Positions 8,759-16,643 are shown, numbered from the stretch's first letter. The stretch is DNA of 64,000 nt from Actinobacteria bacterium OV320 (GCA_001298545.1 LJCX01000027.1:496001-560000), one strand, 5' to 3'. The notes: generated by a model not told the origin, from the letters alone. A program made the numbers and translations.

Positions 8759-9429
8759 ACGGCCCGCCGGCACAGCGCGTCGGCCCTCCGGGTCGTTTCC
8801 GGGAGGCGGAACCGCGGGGTGAGGGCCAGGGTGTGGGCGCAGGCCTCGTCCAGGGTGACGCGGTGGCCTACGGACACGAAGACCGGCTTCACGCCCGCCC
8901 TGGTGCGCAGCGCACGACCCACCTCGTCGTCGCCCGCCAGCAGCGGTGACGCCGATCCGCGCGGGGCGTCGGGATCGTCGTACGTGAAGGTGAAGGGGTT
9001 CTTGGCGACGCCGACGGTGGGCAGGCCGGTGAGGACGCCCAGGTGGCTGGCGAGGCCGAAGCGGCGCGGGTGGGCCAGGCCGTAGCCGTCGCAGACGACC
9101 AGGCCGGGCGGCCGGGGCAGGGCCTCCAGGGCGGCGAGCACGGTGGGGATCTCGCGGAAGGCGAGCAGGCCGGGCACGTACGGGAAGGAGATCCGCCCGA
9201 CGGCGGTGGCCTCGGCGACGACGTCGAGGCTCACCGCGTCCAGCACGACGGCCGCCGCCGCGACGACGTCCCGCTCGTCGTCGTAGGCCACGTCGACGCC
9301 CGTCACGTACCCCGTGCCGGGCGGCGGACCCGGTTCGTCGAGCACCACGCGGGCCCGCAGCTCGTCCTGGACGGCGCGGGCCGCTTCCTCGGTCGCGGGC
9401 CAGCCCGCCGGAATGTCTACGGTCGTCAT
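8734..9429 (-). CDS. nfi: Endonuclease V (deoxyinosine 3'-endonuclease)
   Basis: DNA-repair (or inosine-RNA) nuclease of 231 residues that cleaves one nucleotide 3' of deoxyinosine. Family motifs are in order: TGVDVAYDDE with the first catalytic Asp, FPYVPGLLAFREIP with the catalytic Glu, and VVCDGYGLAHPRRFGLASHLG with the second Asp, then TVGVAKNPF. The length equals that of E. coli Nfi. It is monocistronic, and its 3' end overlaps the convergent 62-residue gene. Confidence 0.95.
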   Translation of the reverse strand: MTTVDIPAGWPATEEAARAVQDELRARVVLDEPGPPPGTGYVTGVDVAYDDERDVVAAAAVVLDAVSLDVVAEATAVGRISFPYVPGLLAFREIPTVLAALEALPRPPGLVVCDGYGLAHPRRFGLASHLGVLTGLPTVGVAKNPFTFTYDDPDAPRGSASPLLAGDDEVGRALRTRAGVKPVFVSVGHRVTLDEACAHTLALTPRFRLPETTRRADALCRRAVQEAITRH

Positions 9430-9490
9430 CGTGGGGACGAGCGTACGGCTCCCGGGGGCGGACCCGCGATCGTGTTCCGCCGCCGACGCG

Positions 9491-9820
9491 TCAGCCCTTG
9501 TCGCCGAGCGCGCGTTGCAGCCGGCTCTTGTTCATGTTCGAACGGCCCTTGACGCCCCGTCGCCTGGCCTCCTCGTAGAGCTGGTCGTACGTGGGTCCCT
9601 GGGAGCCCTTGCCGGAGCGCTGACCGCCCCGCTTGCCGGACGACATGTCCTGGGTGGAGGTGCGGCCGGCGGTCTTGGACTCTCCGGACCGGGCGCGTTC
9701 CTTGTTGACCGTCCGGGCGGCGATCTCCTTCGCGCGTCCGGCGCTCTCGCCCCGGTCCTGCGCGCTCTCCTTGATGTGCTCGTACTGGCGCTCCCGCTTG
9801 GGGCTGGAACCGCGTGGCAT
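9491..9820 (-). CDS. Basic protein with C-terminal Rho-N-like motif
   Basis: A 109-residue highly charged protein rich in Arg, Lys, Gly and Ser, started at ATG 9820 behind AAAGGAG. The body (residues 10-75) looks disordered. The end, YDQLYEEARRRGVKGRSNMNKSRLQRAL, resembles the helix-extended-helix Rho termination factor N-terminal/SAP-like fold that binds nucleic acid. Streptomyces homologues are often annotated 'plasmid stabilization protein' without experimental basis. A DNA- or RNA-binding role is an inference. Confidence 0.7.
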   Translation of the reverse strand: MPRGSSPKRERQYEHIKESAQDRGESAGRAKEIAARTVNKERARSGESKTAGRTSTQDMSSGKRGGQRSGKGSQGPTYDQLYEEARRRGVKGRSNMNKSRLQRALGDKG

Positions 9821-9870
9821 GGGCGCTCACTCCTTTCGCGTTCGCACCCACCGGGTACCCCGGAAGCGGC

Positions 9871-10980
9871 TCAGTTCTCCAGGCGTGCCACGCGCCCCTT
9901 TTCGCCGGCGGCCCAGCAGCCGAGGTCGGCGGTGCAGTCCACGGTGTCGTACGAGCCCGTGTCGAGGGTGCGCCAGGTCCGGCCGGCGTCGGTGGTCAGG
10001 TCGGTGCCGGTGGGTCCTACGGCGAGGGCGGCGGAGCGGCTGTGCGGGAGCCAGGCGACGCCCGAGCGGTAGGCGGGCGGGGGCGTGCCGGCCGGCCGCC
10101 AGGTGCGGCCCGCGTCGCCGGTCGCGGCGGCCGCCCGCGGGGAGGGCTGGTCGGCGCGGTAGTCGCCGCCGACGGCGAGGCCGTGGGTGCGGTCACGGAA
10201 GGCGACGGCGAAGACCCCGCGCGCGGGGTCCCCCGCGGGGATCGGGGTGTCGGCGGCCGTCCACGTCAGTCCGCGGTCGGAGGAGTGCAGCACGCGCGCG
10301 CGTGCGGCCCCGCCGGTGGCCAGCCAGACGTCCTTCGTCCCGGAGGCGACCAGGCACTGGCCGCCGGCCGCGAAGCCCGCCTCGCCCTCCAGGGCGGCCG
10401 GCATGCCGTCGTTCGGCAGCACCGTCCAGGAGCGGCCGCCGTCGCCGGTCGACAGGATGCGGAACTTTCCGTCCACCGGGTCGCTCATGGCGAGGCCGTG
10501 ACGGCGGTCGAAGAAGGTCAGGCAGTCGTAGAAGGCGTGGGCGTCGGTGTTGCGGAAGGACTCCGTCCAGGTCGTCCCGCCGTCCTCGGTGCGGTACACC
10601 CGCGACGCCTCGCCCTCGCCGATGGCGAGCACCACCGCGCGGCGCGCGTCGAAGGCCTCGATGTCCCGGAACTGGAGGTCGGCGGCGCCGGGCGGCGAGA
10701 CGTTTCGCCAGCTCTCGCCGCCGTCGGTGGTGCGCAGGACGGTGCCCTCGCTGCCGGACACCCAGGCGGTGTGCCGGTCGACCGCCGCGAGGCCCCGGAA
10801 CCGTACGGAGGCCGTGCCGGTGTCCTTGAGGTCCCAGTGCGGCGCCGCGGGCCCCGGCGTGTGCGCCTGGGCGGGCAGGGCGGTCAGGAGGGCCAGTGCC
10901 GCCCCGCAGGCCGCCGCCACCACCCGGCCGCTCCCCCGTGCCGTACGAACCGTGCGTCGCGTCTTCCCCAAGCGCCTCAT
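9871..10980 (-). CDS. Secreted beta-propeller (BNR/Ycf48-like) protein
   Basis: A 369-residue exported protein. The N-terminus has basic residues, then VVAAACGAALALLTALPAQAHT, a Sec signal with cleavage near AQA-HT. The mature part repeats the Asp-box pattern (S/T-x-D-G-G-x-T/S-W): TTDGGESW, TEDGGTTW, STGDGGRSW, SSDRGLTW and TGDAGRTW. This is a BNR or photosynthesis-factor-like propeller, in bacteria often annotated as oxidoreductase or sialidase-like. No sialidase catalytic triad is visible, so a binding or scaffold role is likelier. It is monocistronic with a weak ribosome site. Confidence 0.82.
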   Translation of the reverse strand: MRRLGKTRRTVRTARGSGRVVAAACGAALALLTALPAQAHTPGPAAPHWDLKDTGTASVRFRGLAAVDRHTAWVSGSEGTVLRTTDGGESWRNVSPPGAADLQFRDIEAFDARRAVVLAIGEGEASRVYRTEDGGTTWTESFRNTDAHAFYDCLTFFDRRHGLAMSDPVDGKFRILSTGDGGRSWTVLPNDGMPAALEGEAGFAAGGQCLVASGTKDVWLATGGAARARVLHSSDRGLTWTAADTPIPAGDPARGVFAVAFRDRTHGLAVGGDYRADQPSPRAAAATGDAGRTWRPAGTPPPAYRSGVAWLPHSRSAALAVGPTGTDLTTDAGRTWRTLDTGSYDTVDCTADLGCWAAGEKGRVARLEN

Positions 10981-11091
10981 GGCGGGCGAAGCTAACCCAT
11001 GGCTTTCGGTGGCGTCCAGATGCCCTCGATCGCCTCAACCGGCGCACGAGGCACGGGAGGAGAGGTGAGTCACTCGTGTGCATGAAAGACG

Positions 11092-11105
11092 GTGACCGAG
11101 GTCAC
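11092..11105. promoter_or_regulatory. Perfect 14-bp palindrome upstream of ssgD
   Basis: GTGACCGAGGTCAC lies about 100 bp before the ssgD start in an otherwise unannotated promoter region. It could be a regulator site; ligand and protein are unknown. Confidence 0.3.
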
Positions 11106-11204
11106 TCGCAAAGGGTGTGCACGGATCGGCCGCTTCCGGCGTCTCTTCCAGTGTCCGGACGCACCGCCCGGAAGATCGTCCCGCCGTCACGAGGGAGCAA
11201 GGCG

Positions 11205-11621
11205 TTGTCCACCGTCATCGAGCAGTCCGTAGAGGCACGTCTGGTCGCCGCCGCGCCCCGGATGCAGACCATCCCCGCCACCCTGTCCTACGACCGGCAG
11301 GACCCCTTCGCCGTCCGCATGACCTTCCCGGCTCCGGCCACCCTGGAGGGCGTCGAGGTCTGCTGGACCTTCGCCCGTGACCTGCTCGCCGCGGGTATGC
11401 ACGACGCCGAGGGCCACGGCGACGTCCGGGTGCGGCCCTACGGGTACGGCCGCACCGTGCTGGAGTTCCACGCGCCCGAGGGCACCGCCGTCGTGCACGT
11501 CCACACGGCGGAGATCCGTGACTTCCTCCAGGCCACGAGCGAGCTGGTGCCCGCCGGCACGGAGTACCGGCAGCTCGACCTCGACCACGACCTGGCGGAG
11601 CTGATGCGCGACGCCTGTTAA
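11205..11621 (+). CDS. ssgD: SsgA-like sporulation/cell-division protein
   Basis: A 138-residue SALP-family protein. These small proteins are unique to sporulating actinomycetes and steer septation and cell-wall remodelling. TTG is the start because GAGGGAG lies seven bases upstream and the protein then begins STVIEQSVEARLVAAAPR, as SALPs do. Family features are LSYDRQDPFAVRMTFP, LEGVEVCWTFARDLLAAG, GDVRVRPYGYGRTVLEFHAPEG and a C-terminal LMRDAC. The assignment to ssgD rests on my recollection that SCO6722 has this N-terminus and neighbourhood. It is followed immediately by the ABC-F promoter. Confidence 0.85.
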   Translation: MSTVIEQSVEARLVAAAPRMQTIPATLSYDRQDPFAVRMTFPAPATLEGVEVCWTFARDLLAAGMHDAEGHGDVRVRPYGYGRTVLEFHAPEGTAVVHVHTAEIRDFLQATSELVPAGTEYRQLDLDHDLAELMRDAC

Positions 11622-11625
11622 TCCG

Positions 11626-11654
11626 TTGACAGCCCTTCCGGGCCCTCCTACCGT
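11626..11654 (+). promoter_or_regulatory. Strong promoter for ABC-F leader
   Basis: Consensus -35 TTGACA (11626-11631), a 17-bp spacer, then TACCGT (11649-11654). Transcription is predicted to start near 11661, giving a leader of about 230 nt before the ABC-F start. The sequence AGAACGGTTCT (11657-11667), an 11-bp palindrome at the start site, could be an operator. Confidence 0.65.
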
Positions 11655-11691
11655 TTAGAACGGTTCTGTTGCCGTCGATAGGAGAAGGACG

Positions 11692-11703
11692 TTGCTCGTC
11701 TGA
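11692..11703 (+). CDS. Three-codon upstream ORF (leader peptide M-L-V)
   Basis: TTG CTC GTC TGA preceded by GGAGAAGGA, with GGAG seven bases before the TTG: an excellent ribosome site for a peptide of only three residues. It lies in the long leader of an antibiotic-resistance-type ABC-F gene, and its stop codon overlaps the left arm of the leader stem (GAGGTC). Known ARE-ABCF genes in Firmicutes (lmo0919 type) are induced when drug-stalled ribosomes on a tiny uORF break a terminator; I infer the same design here. Confidence 0.5.
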   Translation: MLV

Positions 11704-11786
11704 GGTCATGAGACACCGCGCCACACCTTAGAAGTGTGTGCGCCGCGTGCGACCTCGGCCTTCGAGCCGTCCTTGCGGAGCAGGAC
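11702..11786 (+). promoter_or_regulatory. Putative transcription/translation attenuator of ABC-F gene
   Basis: The outer arms GAGGTC (11702-11707) and GACCTC (11751-11756) enclose a hairpin, GCGCCACAC (11718-11726) with GTGTGTGCGC (11734-11743, one bulge). A competing stem can form at CGGC/GCCG around 11756-11768, and a further hairpin GTCCT/AGGAC (11769-11786) is followed by a pyrimidine-rich run. A ribosome stalled on the uORF would mask GAGGTC and refold the rest. The fold was drawn by eye. Confidence 0.5.
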
Positions 11787-11888
11787 TTCCTTCATGTCTC
11801 CGCGCTCCCCCGCTGCCGCGGGTGGTCGCCGCTTTCCGGTGTCTCGACACGTGTCGCCCTGACCGCACACGCAACCACGAGGCCCGCT

Positions 11889-13511
11889 TTGACTCACTCC
11901 GTCACCTGTACCTCCCTCACCTTCTCCTGGCCGGACGGCACCCCCGTCTTCGACGGGCTCGACGTCGCCTTCGGCCCCGGCCGGACCGGACTCGTCGGCG
12001 TCAACGGCTCCGGCAAGTCGACCCTGCTGAAGCTGATCGCCGGGGAACTCGCCCCCGCCGACGGCACGGTGCGCCGCGCCGGCGAGGTCGGACACCTCCC
12101 GCAGAACGTCACCCTCGACACCACACTCAAGGTCGACGCGGCGCTCGGCATCGCCCCGCAACGGGCCGCGCTGCACGCCATCGAGGCCGGTGACGCCTCC
12201 GAGCGCCACTTCGAGACCCTCGGCGACGACTGGGACGTCGAGGAGCGCGCGCTGGCCACCCTCGGCGAACTCGGGCTCGGCCACATCGACCTCGACCGCA
12301 CCATCGGCGAGGTGTCGGGCGGCGAGTCGGTCCTGCTGCGGCTGGCCGCGCTGCTGCTGCGCCGGCCCGACGTCCTGCTGCTGGACGAGCCGACCAACAA
12401 CCTCGACCTGTACGCCCGGCGGCGGCTGTACGCGGCGGTCACCTCCTGGCCGGGCGTGCTCATCGTGGTCAGCCACGACCGCGAGCTGCTCGACCTCGTC
12501 GACCAGATCGCCGACCTGCGCGCCGGCGGGGTCACCTGGTACGGCGGCAACTTCTCCGCCTACGAGGAGGCCCTGGCCACCGAGCAGGAGGCCGCCGAGC
12601 GCATGGTGCGCGTCGCGGAGGCCGACCTGAAGAAACAGAAGCGCGAACTGGTCGACGCCCAGGTCACGCTGGCCCGCCGCAAGCGGTACGGGCAGAAGAT
12701 GTCCGACCAGAAGCGCGAACCGAAGATCGTGATGGGGGCGCGCAAGCGGGCGGCGCAGGAGTCGGCGGGCAAGTACCGGATCATGCACGAGGAGAAGCTC
12801 GCCAAGGCCAAGGAGCGGCTCGACGACGCGGTGGAGGCCGTACGCGACGACGACGAGATCCGCGTCGAACTGCCGTACACGGCCGTGCCGCCGGGGCGCG
12901 AGGTCCTGCTGCTCCAGGACCTCCGGCTCGCGTACGGCGCGCGCGTGGACGGTGGTTTCGACCTGCGCGGTCCGGAGCGGGTCGCGCTGGTCGGGCGCAA
13001 CGGCGCGGGCAAGACGACGCTGCTGCGCACCATCGCCGGGGAGCTGGCGCCGGAGGCGGGCGAGGCGCACGCGCACGTGCCGCTGCGTTTCCTGCCCCAG
13101 CGCCTCGACATCCTCGACGGCGAACTCACCGTCGCCGAGAACGTGGCCCGGTTCGCGCCGGGCGCCACCAACAACCGGGTCCGGGCCCGGCTGGCCCGCT
13201 TCCTGTTCCGGGGCGCCCGCGCCGATCAGAAGGCGGCCACACTGTCCGGCGGGGAACGCTTCCGGGCGAGCCTGGCGGCGCTGATGCTGGCCGAGCCGGC
13301 ACCCCAGCTGCTCATGCTGGACGAGCCGACCAACAACCTCGACATGGCGAGCGTGCGCCAGCTCACCACGGCCCTGGAGTCCTACGAGGGCGCGTTGATC
13401 GTGGCCAGCCACGACCTGCCGTTCCTGGAATCCATCGGCATCACCCGCTGGCTGCTGCTGGACGGGGAGCTTCGGGAGACGACGGCGGCGGAGGTGGCGG
13501 ATCCGGCCTAG
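11889..13511 (+). CDS. ABC-F family ATPase (ribosome-protection / antibiotic-resistance type)
   Basis: A 540-residue soluble protein with two ABC domains and no membrane segments. Walker A GVNGSGKST and signature VSGGE with Walker B DVLLLDEPTNNLDL lie in the first domain. GRNGAGKTT, LSGGERFRA and LLMLDEPTNNLDM lie in the second. Between them is the charged interdomain linker (RMVRVAEADLKKQKRELVDAQ to RLDDAVEAV), the part of ABC-F proteins that reaches the ribosomal peptidyl-transferase centre. TTG at 11889 is chosen because ACGAGG precedes it and the first ABC domain starts at once. The regulated leader supports an antibiotic-sensing role; the drug is unknown. Confidence 0.9.
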   Translation: MTHSVTCTSLTFSWPDGTPVFDGLDVAFGPGRTGLVGVNGSGKSTLLKLIAGELAPADGTVRRAGEVGHLPQNVTLDTTLKVDAALGIAPQRAALHAIEAGDASERHFETLGDDWDVEERALATLGELGLGHIDLDRTIGEVSGGESVLLRLAALLLRRPDVLLLDEPTNNLDLYARRRLYAAVTSWPGVLIVVSHDRELLDLVDQIADLRAGGVTWYGGNFSAYEEALATEQEAAERMVRVAEADLKKQKRELVDAQVTLARRKRYGQKMSDQKREPKIVMGARKRAAQESAGKYRIMHEEKLAKAKERLDDAVEAVRDDDEIRVELPYTAVPPGREVLLLQDLRLAYGARVDGGFDLRGPERVALVGRNGAGKTTLLRTIAGELAPEAGEAHAHVPLRFLPQRLDILDGELTVAENVARFAPGATNNRVRARLARFLFRGARADQKAATLSGGERFRASLAALMLAEPAPQLLMLDEPTNNLDMASVRQLTTALESYEGALIVASHDLPFLESIGITRWLLLDGELRETTAAEVADPA

Positions 13512-13518
13512 GCCGGAT
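13501..13518. terminator. Perfect 18-bp palindrome over ABC-F stop codon
   Basis: ATCCGGCCTAGGCCGGAT spans the TAG stop; as RNA it gives a seven-bp stem with a CUAG tetraloop. A plausible short terminator, without a U-tract. Confidence 0.4.
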
Positions 13519-13594
13519 GTCCTCGCATGGTCTCAGGAGGGGCACATTGTTACCGCGGGGTTTTGTCCTGGTGGCCCCGCCCTGCATGATGGCT

Positions 13595-13622
13595 GACCGG
13601 CGCCGCGTCCGAGGCGCCGGTC
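13595..13622 (+). promoter_or_regulatory. Ten-bp stem-loop just upstream of ddaH
   Basis: GACCGGCGCC, an eight-base loop, GGCGCCGGTC ends 27 bases before the ddaH start. A weaker GCGGGG/CCCCGC stem (13555-13580) precedes it. It may terminate ABC-F transcripts or form a leader structure for ddaH; a U-tract is absent. Confidence 0.4.
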
Positions 13623-13649
13623 TGTGCCACCCGATTCGGAGACCTGGAC

Positions 13650-14426
13650 GTGCCCAGCAAGAAGGCCCTCATCCGCCGCCCCAGCCCGCGCCTCGCCGAA
13701 GGCCTGGTGACGCACGTCGAGCGGGAGAAGGTCGACGTGGAGCTCGCCCTGGAGCAGTGGGAGGCCTACGCCGAGGCGCTGCGGGCGCACGGCTGGGAGA
13801 CCGTCGAGGTCGACCCGGCCGACGACTGCCCGGACTCCGTGTTCGTCGAGGACACGGTGGTGATGTACAAGAACGTCGCCCTGATCGCGCGCTCCGGCGC
13901 CGAGTCCCGGCGCGACGAGACCCTCGGGGTCGAGGAGGCCGTGGCCCGTCTGGGCTGCTCGGTGAACTGGATCTGGGAGCCGGGCACGCTGGACGGCGGT
14001 GACGTGCTCAAGGTCGGCGACACGATCTACGTCGGCCGGGGCGGCCGTACCAACGCGGCCGGCGTCCAGCAGGTGCGCGCCGCCTTCGAGCCGCTGGGCG
14101 CGCGGGTCGTGGCCGTACCGGTGAGCAAGGTGCTGCATCTGAAGTCGGCGGTCACGGCGCTGGCCGACGGCACGGTGATCGGCCACATCCCCAAGGTGGA
14201 CCGGCCCTCGCTGTTCCCGCGCTTCCTGTCGGTGCCCGAGGAGGCCGGCTCGCACGTGGTGCTGCTCGGCGGCCCGCACGTGCTCATCTCGGCCGCCGCG
14301 CCGAAGACCGCGGACCTGCTCGCCGATCTCGGTCACGAGCCCGTCGTCATCGACATCGGCGAGTTCGAGAAACTCGAGGGATGTGTGACATGCCTCTCGG
14401 TGCGGCTGCGTGAGCTGTACGCCTGA
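13650..14426 (+). CDS. ddaH: N(G),N(G)-dimethylarginine dimethylaminohydrolase
   Basis: A 258-residue cytosolic amidinotransferase-superfamily enzyme that hydrolyses dimethylarginine (or a related guanidine) to citrulline and dimethylamine. Motifs in order are DDCPDSVFVEDTVV (substrate carboxylate/guanidino contacts), WEPGTLDGGDVLKVGDTIYVG, LHLKSAVTAL with the catalytic His, and GCVTCLSVRL with the nucleophilic Cys near the C-terminus. GTG at 13650 follows GGAG. The length fits bacterial DDAH. It stands alone between ABC-F and the desaturase. Confidence 0.92.
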   Translation: MPSKKALIRRPSPRLAEGLVTHVEREKVDVELALEQWEAYAEALRAHGWETVEVDPADDCPDSVFVEDTVVMYKNVALIARSGAESRRDETLGVEEAVARLGCSVNWIWEPGTLDGGDVLKVGDTIYVGRGGRTNAAGVQQVRAAFEPLGARVVAVPVSKVLHLKSAVTALADGTVIGHIPKVDRPSLFPRFLSVPEEAGSHVVLLGGPHVLISAAAPKTADLLADLGHEPVVIDIGEFEKLEGCVTCLSVRLRELYA

Positions 14427-14541
14427 GCGGGTGATCCCGTCACCCATTCAGCCCTGGGACCTGCGGTTCCCGGGGCTGTTTGACATGCCCCGATTTACTT
14501 GACGCAACACGGCTGATCAGCGATCTTTACGCCGTTCTTAA

Positions 14542-14586
14542 CCTACGGTTTCGTAACCTACGGATACGTAGCCTACGATTCCGTAA
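14542..14586. promoter_or_regulatory. Three tandem 15-bp operator-like repeats before desaturase gene
   Basis: CCTACGGTTTCGTAA, CCTACGGATACGTAG and CCTACGATTCCGTAA are head-to-tail at 14542, 14557 and 14572. Each contains the palindrome TACG-N4-CGTA. A TTGACG (14499-14504) lies upstream as a possible -35. This architecture suggests cooperative binding by a TetR-type repressor that senses acyl-CoA or unsaturation; no such regulator is adjacent. Confidence 0.7.
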
Positions 14587-14643
14587 GTTCCGGCCTCGCT
14601 CGCCGGAGTGTTCCACTCCGCTTCACGTCCCCCTGGAGTTCTC

Positions 14644-15618
14644 GTGACGATCACCTCCCCTCACCTCGGTAGCCCCGCCGTCTGGACCGACGCCAAGCTG
14701 CTGCACGCGCTGGAGGAAGTGGTCGAGACGGAACTCAACCGGCACCTGAAGGTCACCAAGGACTGGATGCCCCACGAGTACGTGCCGTGGAGCGACGGCC
14801 GCAACTTCCCCGGCTTCTTCGAGGACGGCGAGGCCTGGGAGAAGGGGCAGTCCAAGGTCACCGAGATCGGCCGGATCGCGCTCGTCGTGAACCTGCTCAC
14901 CGAGGACAACCTGCCCAGCTACCACCACGAGATCGCCTCGCTCTTCGGCCGCGACGGCGCCTGGGGCACCTGGGTGCACCGCTGGACGGCCGAGGAGGGC
15001 CGGCACGGCATCGTGATGCGCGACTACCTGCTCGCCTCGCGCGCGGTGGACCCGGACAAGCTGGAGCAGTTCCGCATGTCCCACATGAGCGAGGGCTTCG
15101 AGTCCGACAACGGGCACTCGATGCTGCACTCGGTCGCCTACGTCGCCTTCCAGGAGCTGGCCACCCGCGTCTCCCACCGCAACACCGGCCACCAGTCCGG
15201 GGACCCGGTCTGCGACCGCATGCTGGCGCGCATCGCGACCGACGAGAACCTGCACATGGTCTTCTACCGCAACCTGCTGAAGGCTGCCTTCGAGCTGGCC
15301 CCCGACCTGACCATGCAGGCCGTGCGCGACGTCCTCGTCAACTTCCGCATGCCCGGTCACGGCATGCCCGGCTTCGAGCGGTTCGCCGCGCAGATGGCGA
15401 TCGGCGAGGTGTACAACCTGCGCATCCACCACGACGACGTCATCCAGCCCGTGCTGCGCTTCCTGAAGGTCATGGAGGTCGACGGTCTCGGCCCCGAGGG
15501 CCAGAAGGCGCAGGAGGAGATCGGCCTGTACATGGGCGGCCTCGACTCGGAGGCGTCCAAGTTCGACGAGAAGCTGGCGGCGCGCAAGGCGCGGATGGCG
15601 GCGCGCGCGGCCGGCTGA
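14644..15618 (+). CDS. Acyl-[ACP] desaturase (soluble ferritin-like di-iron)
   Basis: A 324-residue soluble stearoyl-ACP-desaturase-family enzyme that inserts a double bond into acyl-ACP using O2 and reduced ferredoxin. The di-iron ligands appear as WTAEEGRHGIVM and ATDENLHMVFYRN, the EExxH and DExxH repeats, with a further Glu in NLPSYHHEIAS. GTG 14644 is used because GGAG precedes it at five bases. It adjusts membrane fluidity, and its tandem-operator promoter implies tight lipid control. Mycobacterial DesA proteins are the closest characterised type I know. Confidence 0.93.
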   Translation: MTITSPHLGSPAVWTDAKLLHALEEVVETELNRHLKVTKDWMPHEYVPWSDGRNFPGFFEDGEAWEKGQSKVTEIGRIALVVNLLTEDNLPSYHHEIASLFGRDGAWGTWVHRWTAEEGRHGIVMRDYLLASRAVDPDKLEQFRMSHMSEGFESDNGHSMLHSVAYVAFQELATRVSHRNTGHQSGDPVCDRMLARIATDENLHMVFYRNLLKAAFELAPDLTMQAVRDVLVNFRMPGHGMPGFERFAAQMAIGEVYNLRIHHDDVIQPVLRFLKVMEVDGLGPEGQKAQEEIGLYMGGLDSEASKFDEKLAARKARMAARAAG

Positions 15619-15647
15619 CCCGCCCCCCACCCATCGCTTCGACGGCT

Positions 15648-15674
15648 CGCACAGGGAATCGATTTCCCGGTGCG
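15648..15674. terminator. Stem-loop terminator after desaturase gene
   Basis: CGCAC, A, GGGAA, a five-base loop TCGAT, TTCCC, G, GTGCG forms an 11-position stem with one A/G mismatch, 29 bp after the desaturase stop. Confidence 0.6.
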
Positions 15675-15705
15675 GGCCGTTCGCGACCTGCGGCATCATG
15701 CGGCC

Positions 15706-16548
15706 ATGGGTGACAGTGACACGGTCCGGCAGGCGGTCGGCTTCCTGCTCGGACTGACCGACGACGACACCGCCGACCGGATCCGCGCGCGGATCGGTCT
15801 GCCCCCGGCCACCACGGAGAACGCGGCCACGATCCAGCGCGGGCTGAACCGCGCGTGGACCTGGCCCACCGCGCCCGCCTCGGTGGTGCTCTGGGTCCTG
15901 GAGCAGGACGACCCCGCGCTGAACGCCGTCGTGTGGCGCTTCGTCGGCAACGACCTCGGTCTGCGCCGCGCCCTCGCCCGCGGGGTGCCGTTCGGCCCCG
16001 GACGCACCGAGCCCCTGCCGGTGCGCTCGATCCACGCGCGGCAGGAACCCGACATCCCCGAGAGCTACGTCCGGCACGGCCTCGTCGGCGCCCTGCGCAG
16101 GGCGAACTCGATGCCCTCCGCCCGGGCGGCCGCGTCCATGGTGCTGACCCGCGGCGACTGGGAGACGGTCGGCGCGGCCCACGACGAACTGGCGCTGCCC
16201 GGTTATCCGCGCTGGGCCCTGTCGGTGCGCCCGGACTGCCCGCCCGCGCTGCGCGCCCGGTTCGGATCGCATCCCAAGTTCACGCACCGGCTGCGGCAGG
16301 CGGGCGTACTCGACGGCCCGGCCCAGTACGCGACCGCCCACGGCCCGGCCTCCCGGGTCCTGGAGGTGCTGTCCCTGGGCCCTGTCATGTTCCCGGCCCG
16401 GGTCCGCGACGCCGAGGACGCCCTGCGCCCGCTCGTGCGGCAACACCTGGGCGGGCGCGTGGAGGCCTGGGCGGTGCTGGCGCAGCTCATCGACACGTTC
16501 CACGGGACGGCGCCGGAGCTCGTCGTGACGGCGGGCGCCATCGCCTGA
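15706..16548 (+). CDS. Conserved Streptomyces protein, function unknown
   Basis: A 280-residue soluble protein, alpha-helical in appearance, beginning MGDSDTVRQAVGFLLGLTDD. There is no signal peptide or membrane helix. Repeated short helices (GDWETVGAAHDELALPG, AEDALRPLVRQHLGG) could form a HEAT/ARM-like solenoid, but I see no defined motif. ATG 15706 is preferred; a GTG at 15670 would add twelve residues and fall inside the upstream terminator. It is followed on the other strand by a tRNA-like element. Confidence 0.65.
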   Translation: MGDSDTVRQAVGFLLGLTDDDTADRIRARIGLPPATTENAATIQRGLNRAWTWPTAPASVVLWVLEQDDPALNAVVWRFVGNDLGLRRALARGVPFGPGRTEPLPVRSIHARQEPDIPESYVRHGLVGALRRANSMPSARAAASMVLTRGDWETVGAAHDELALPGYPRWALSVRPDCPPALRARFGSHPKFTHRLRQAGVLDGPAQYATAHGPASRVLEVLSLGPVMFPARVRDAEDALRPLVRQHLGGRVEAWAVLAQLIDTFHGTAPELVVTAGAIA

Positions 16549-16569
16549 GGCGCCGGGCGTCGAAGGGGG

Positions 16570-16643
16570 GCGGGGCGGCTGGATTCGAACCAGCGTGATC
16601 CAGTTTTGGAGACCGGTGCGGCTGCCTCTGCGCTACGACCCCG
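16570..16643 (-). tRNA. tRNA-Trp(CCA)-like gene, non-canonical
   Basis: Read on the minus strand, a cloverleaf can be drawn. The anticodon stem is CCGGT/ACTGG with loop CTCCAAA (anticodon CCA), and the T arm is GCTGG-TTCGAAT-CCAGC with a five-base variable loop. The D arm has only three pairs. The acceptor pairs only if a T is bulged on the 5' side (CGGGG-T-CG with CGCCCCG). No CCA is encoded. It may be a degenerate or extra tRNA rather than the main tRNA-Trp. Its D-loop (AGAGGCAG) matches that of the Glu-like element at 19531. Confidence 0.5.

Noticed and set aside
9491..9820. 'Plasmid stabilization protein' as evidence of plasmid origin
   Set aside because: That label is inherited annotation; the only visible feature is a Rho-N-like C-terminus and the neighbours are ordinary chromosomal genes.
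16201..16230. TTA triplets in other genes as further bldA targets
   Set aside because: The triplets I checked (for example GGT-TAT at 16202, GGT-TAC at 24183, CGT-TAC at 34513 and the TAA triplets in minus-strand genes) are out of frame.
14623..16503. Long minus-strand frame opposite the desaturase
   Set aside because: Shadow of the desaturase and the following gene; no motif, atypical residue composition.
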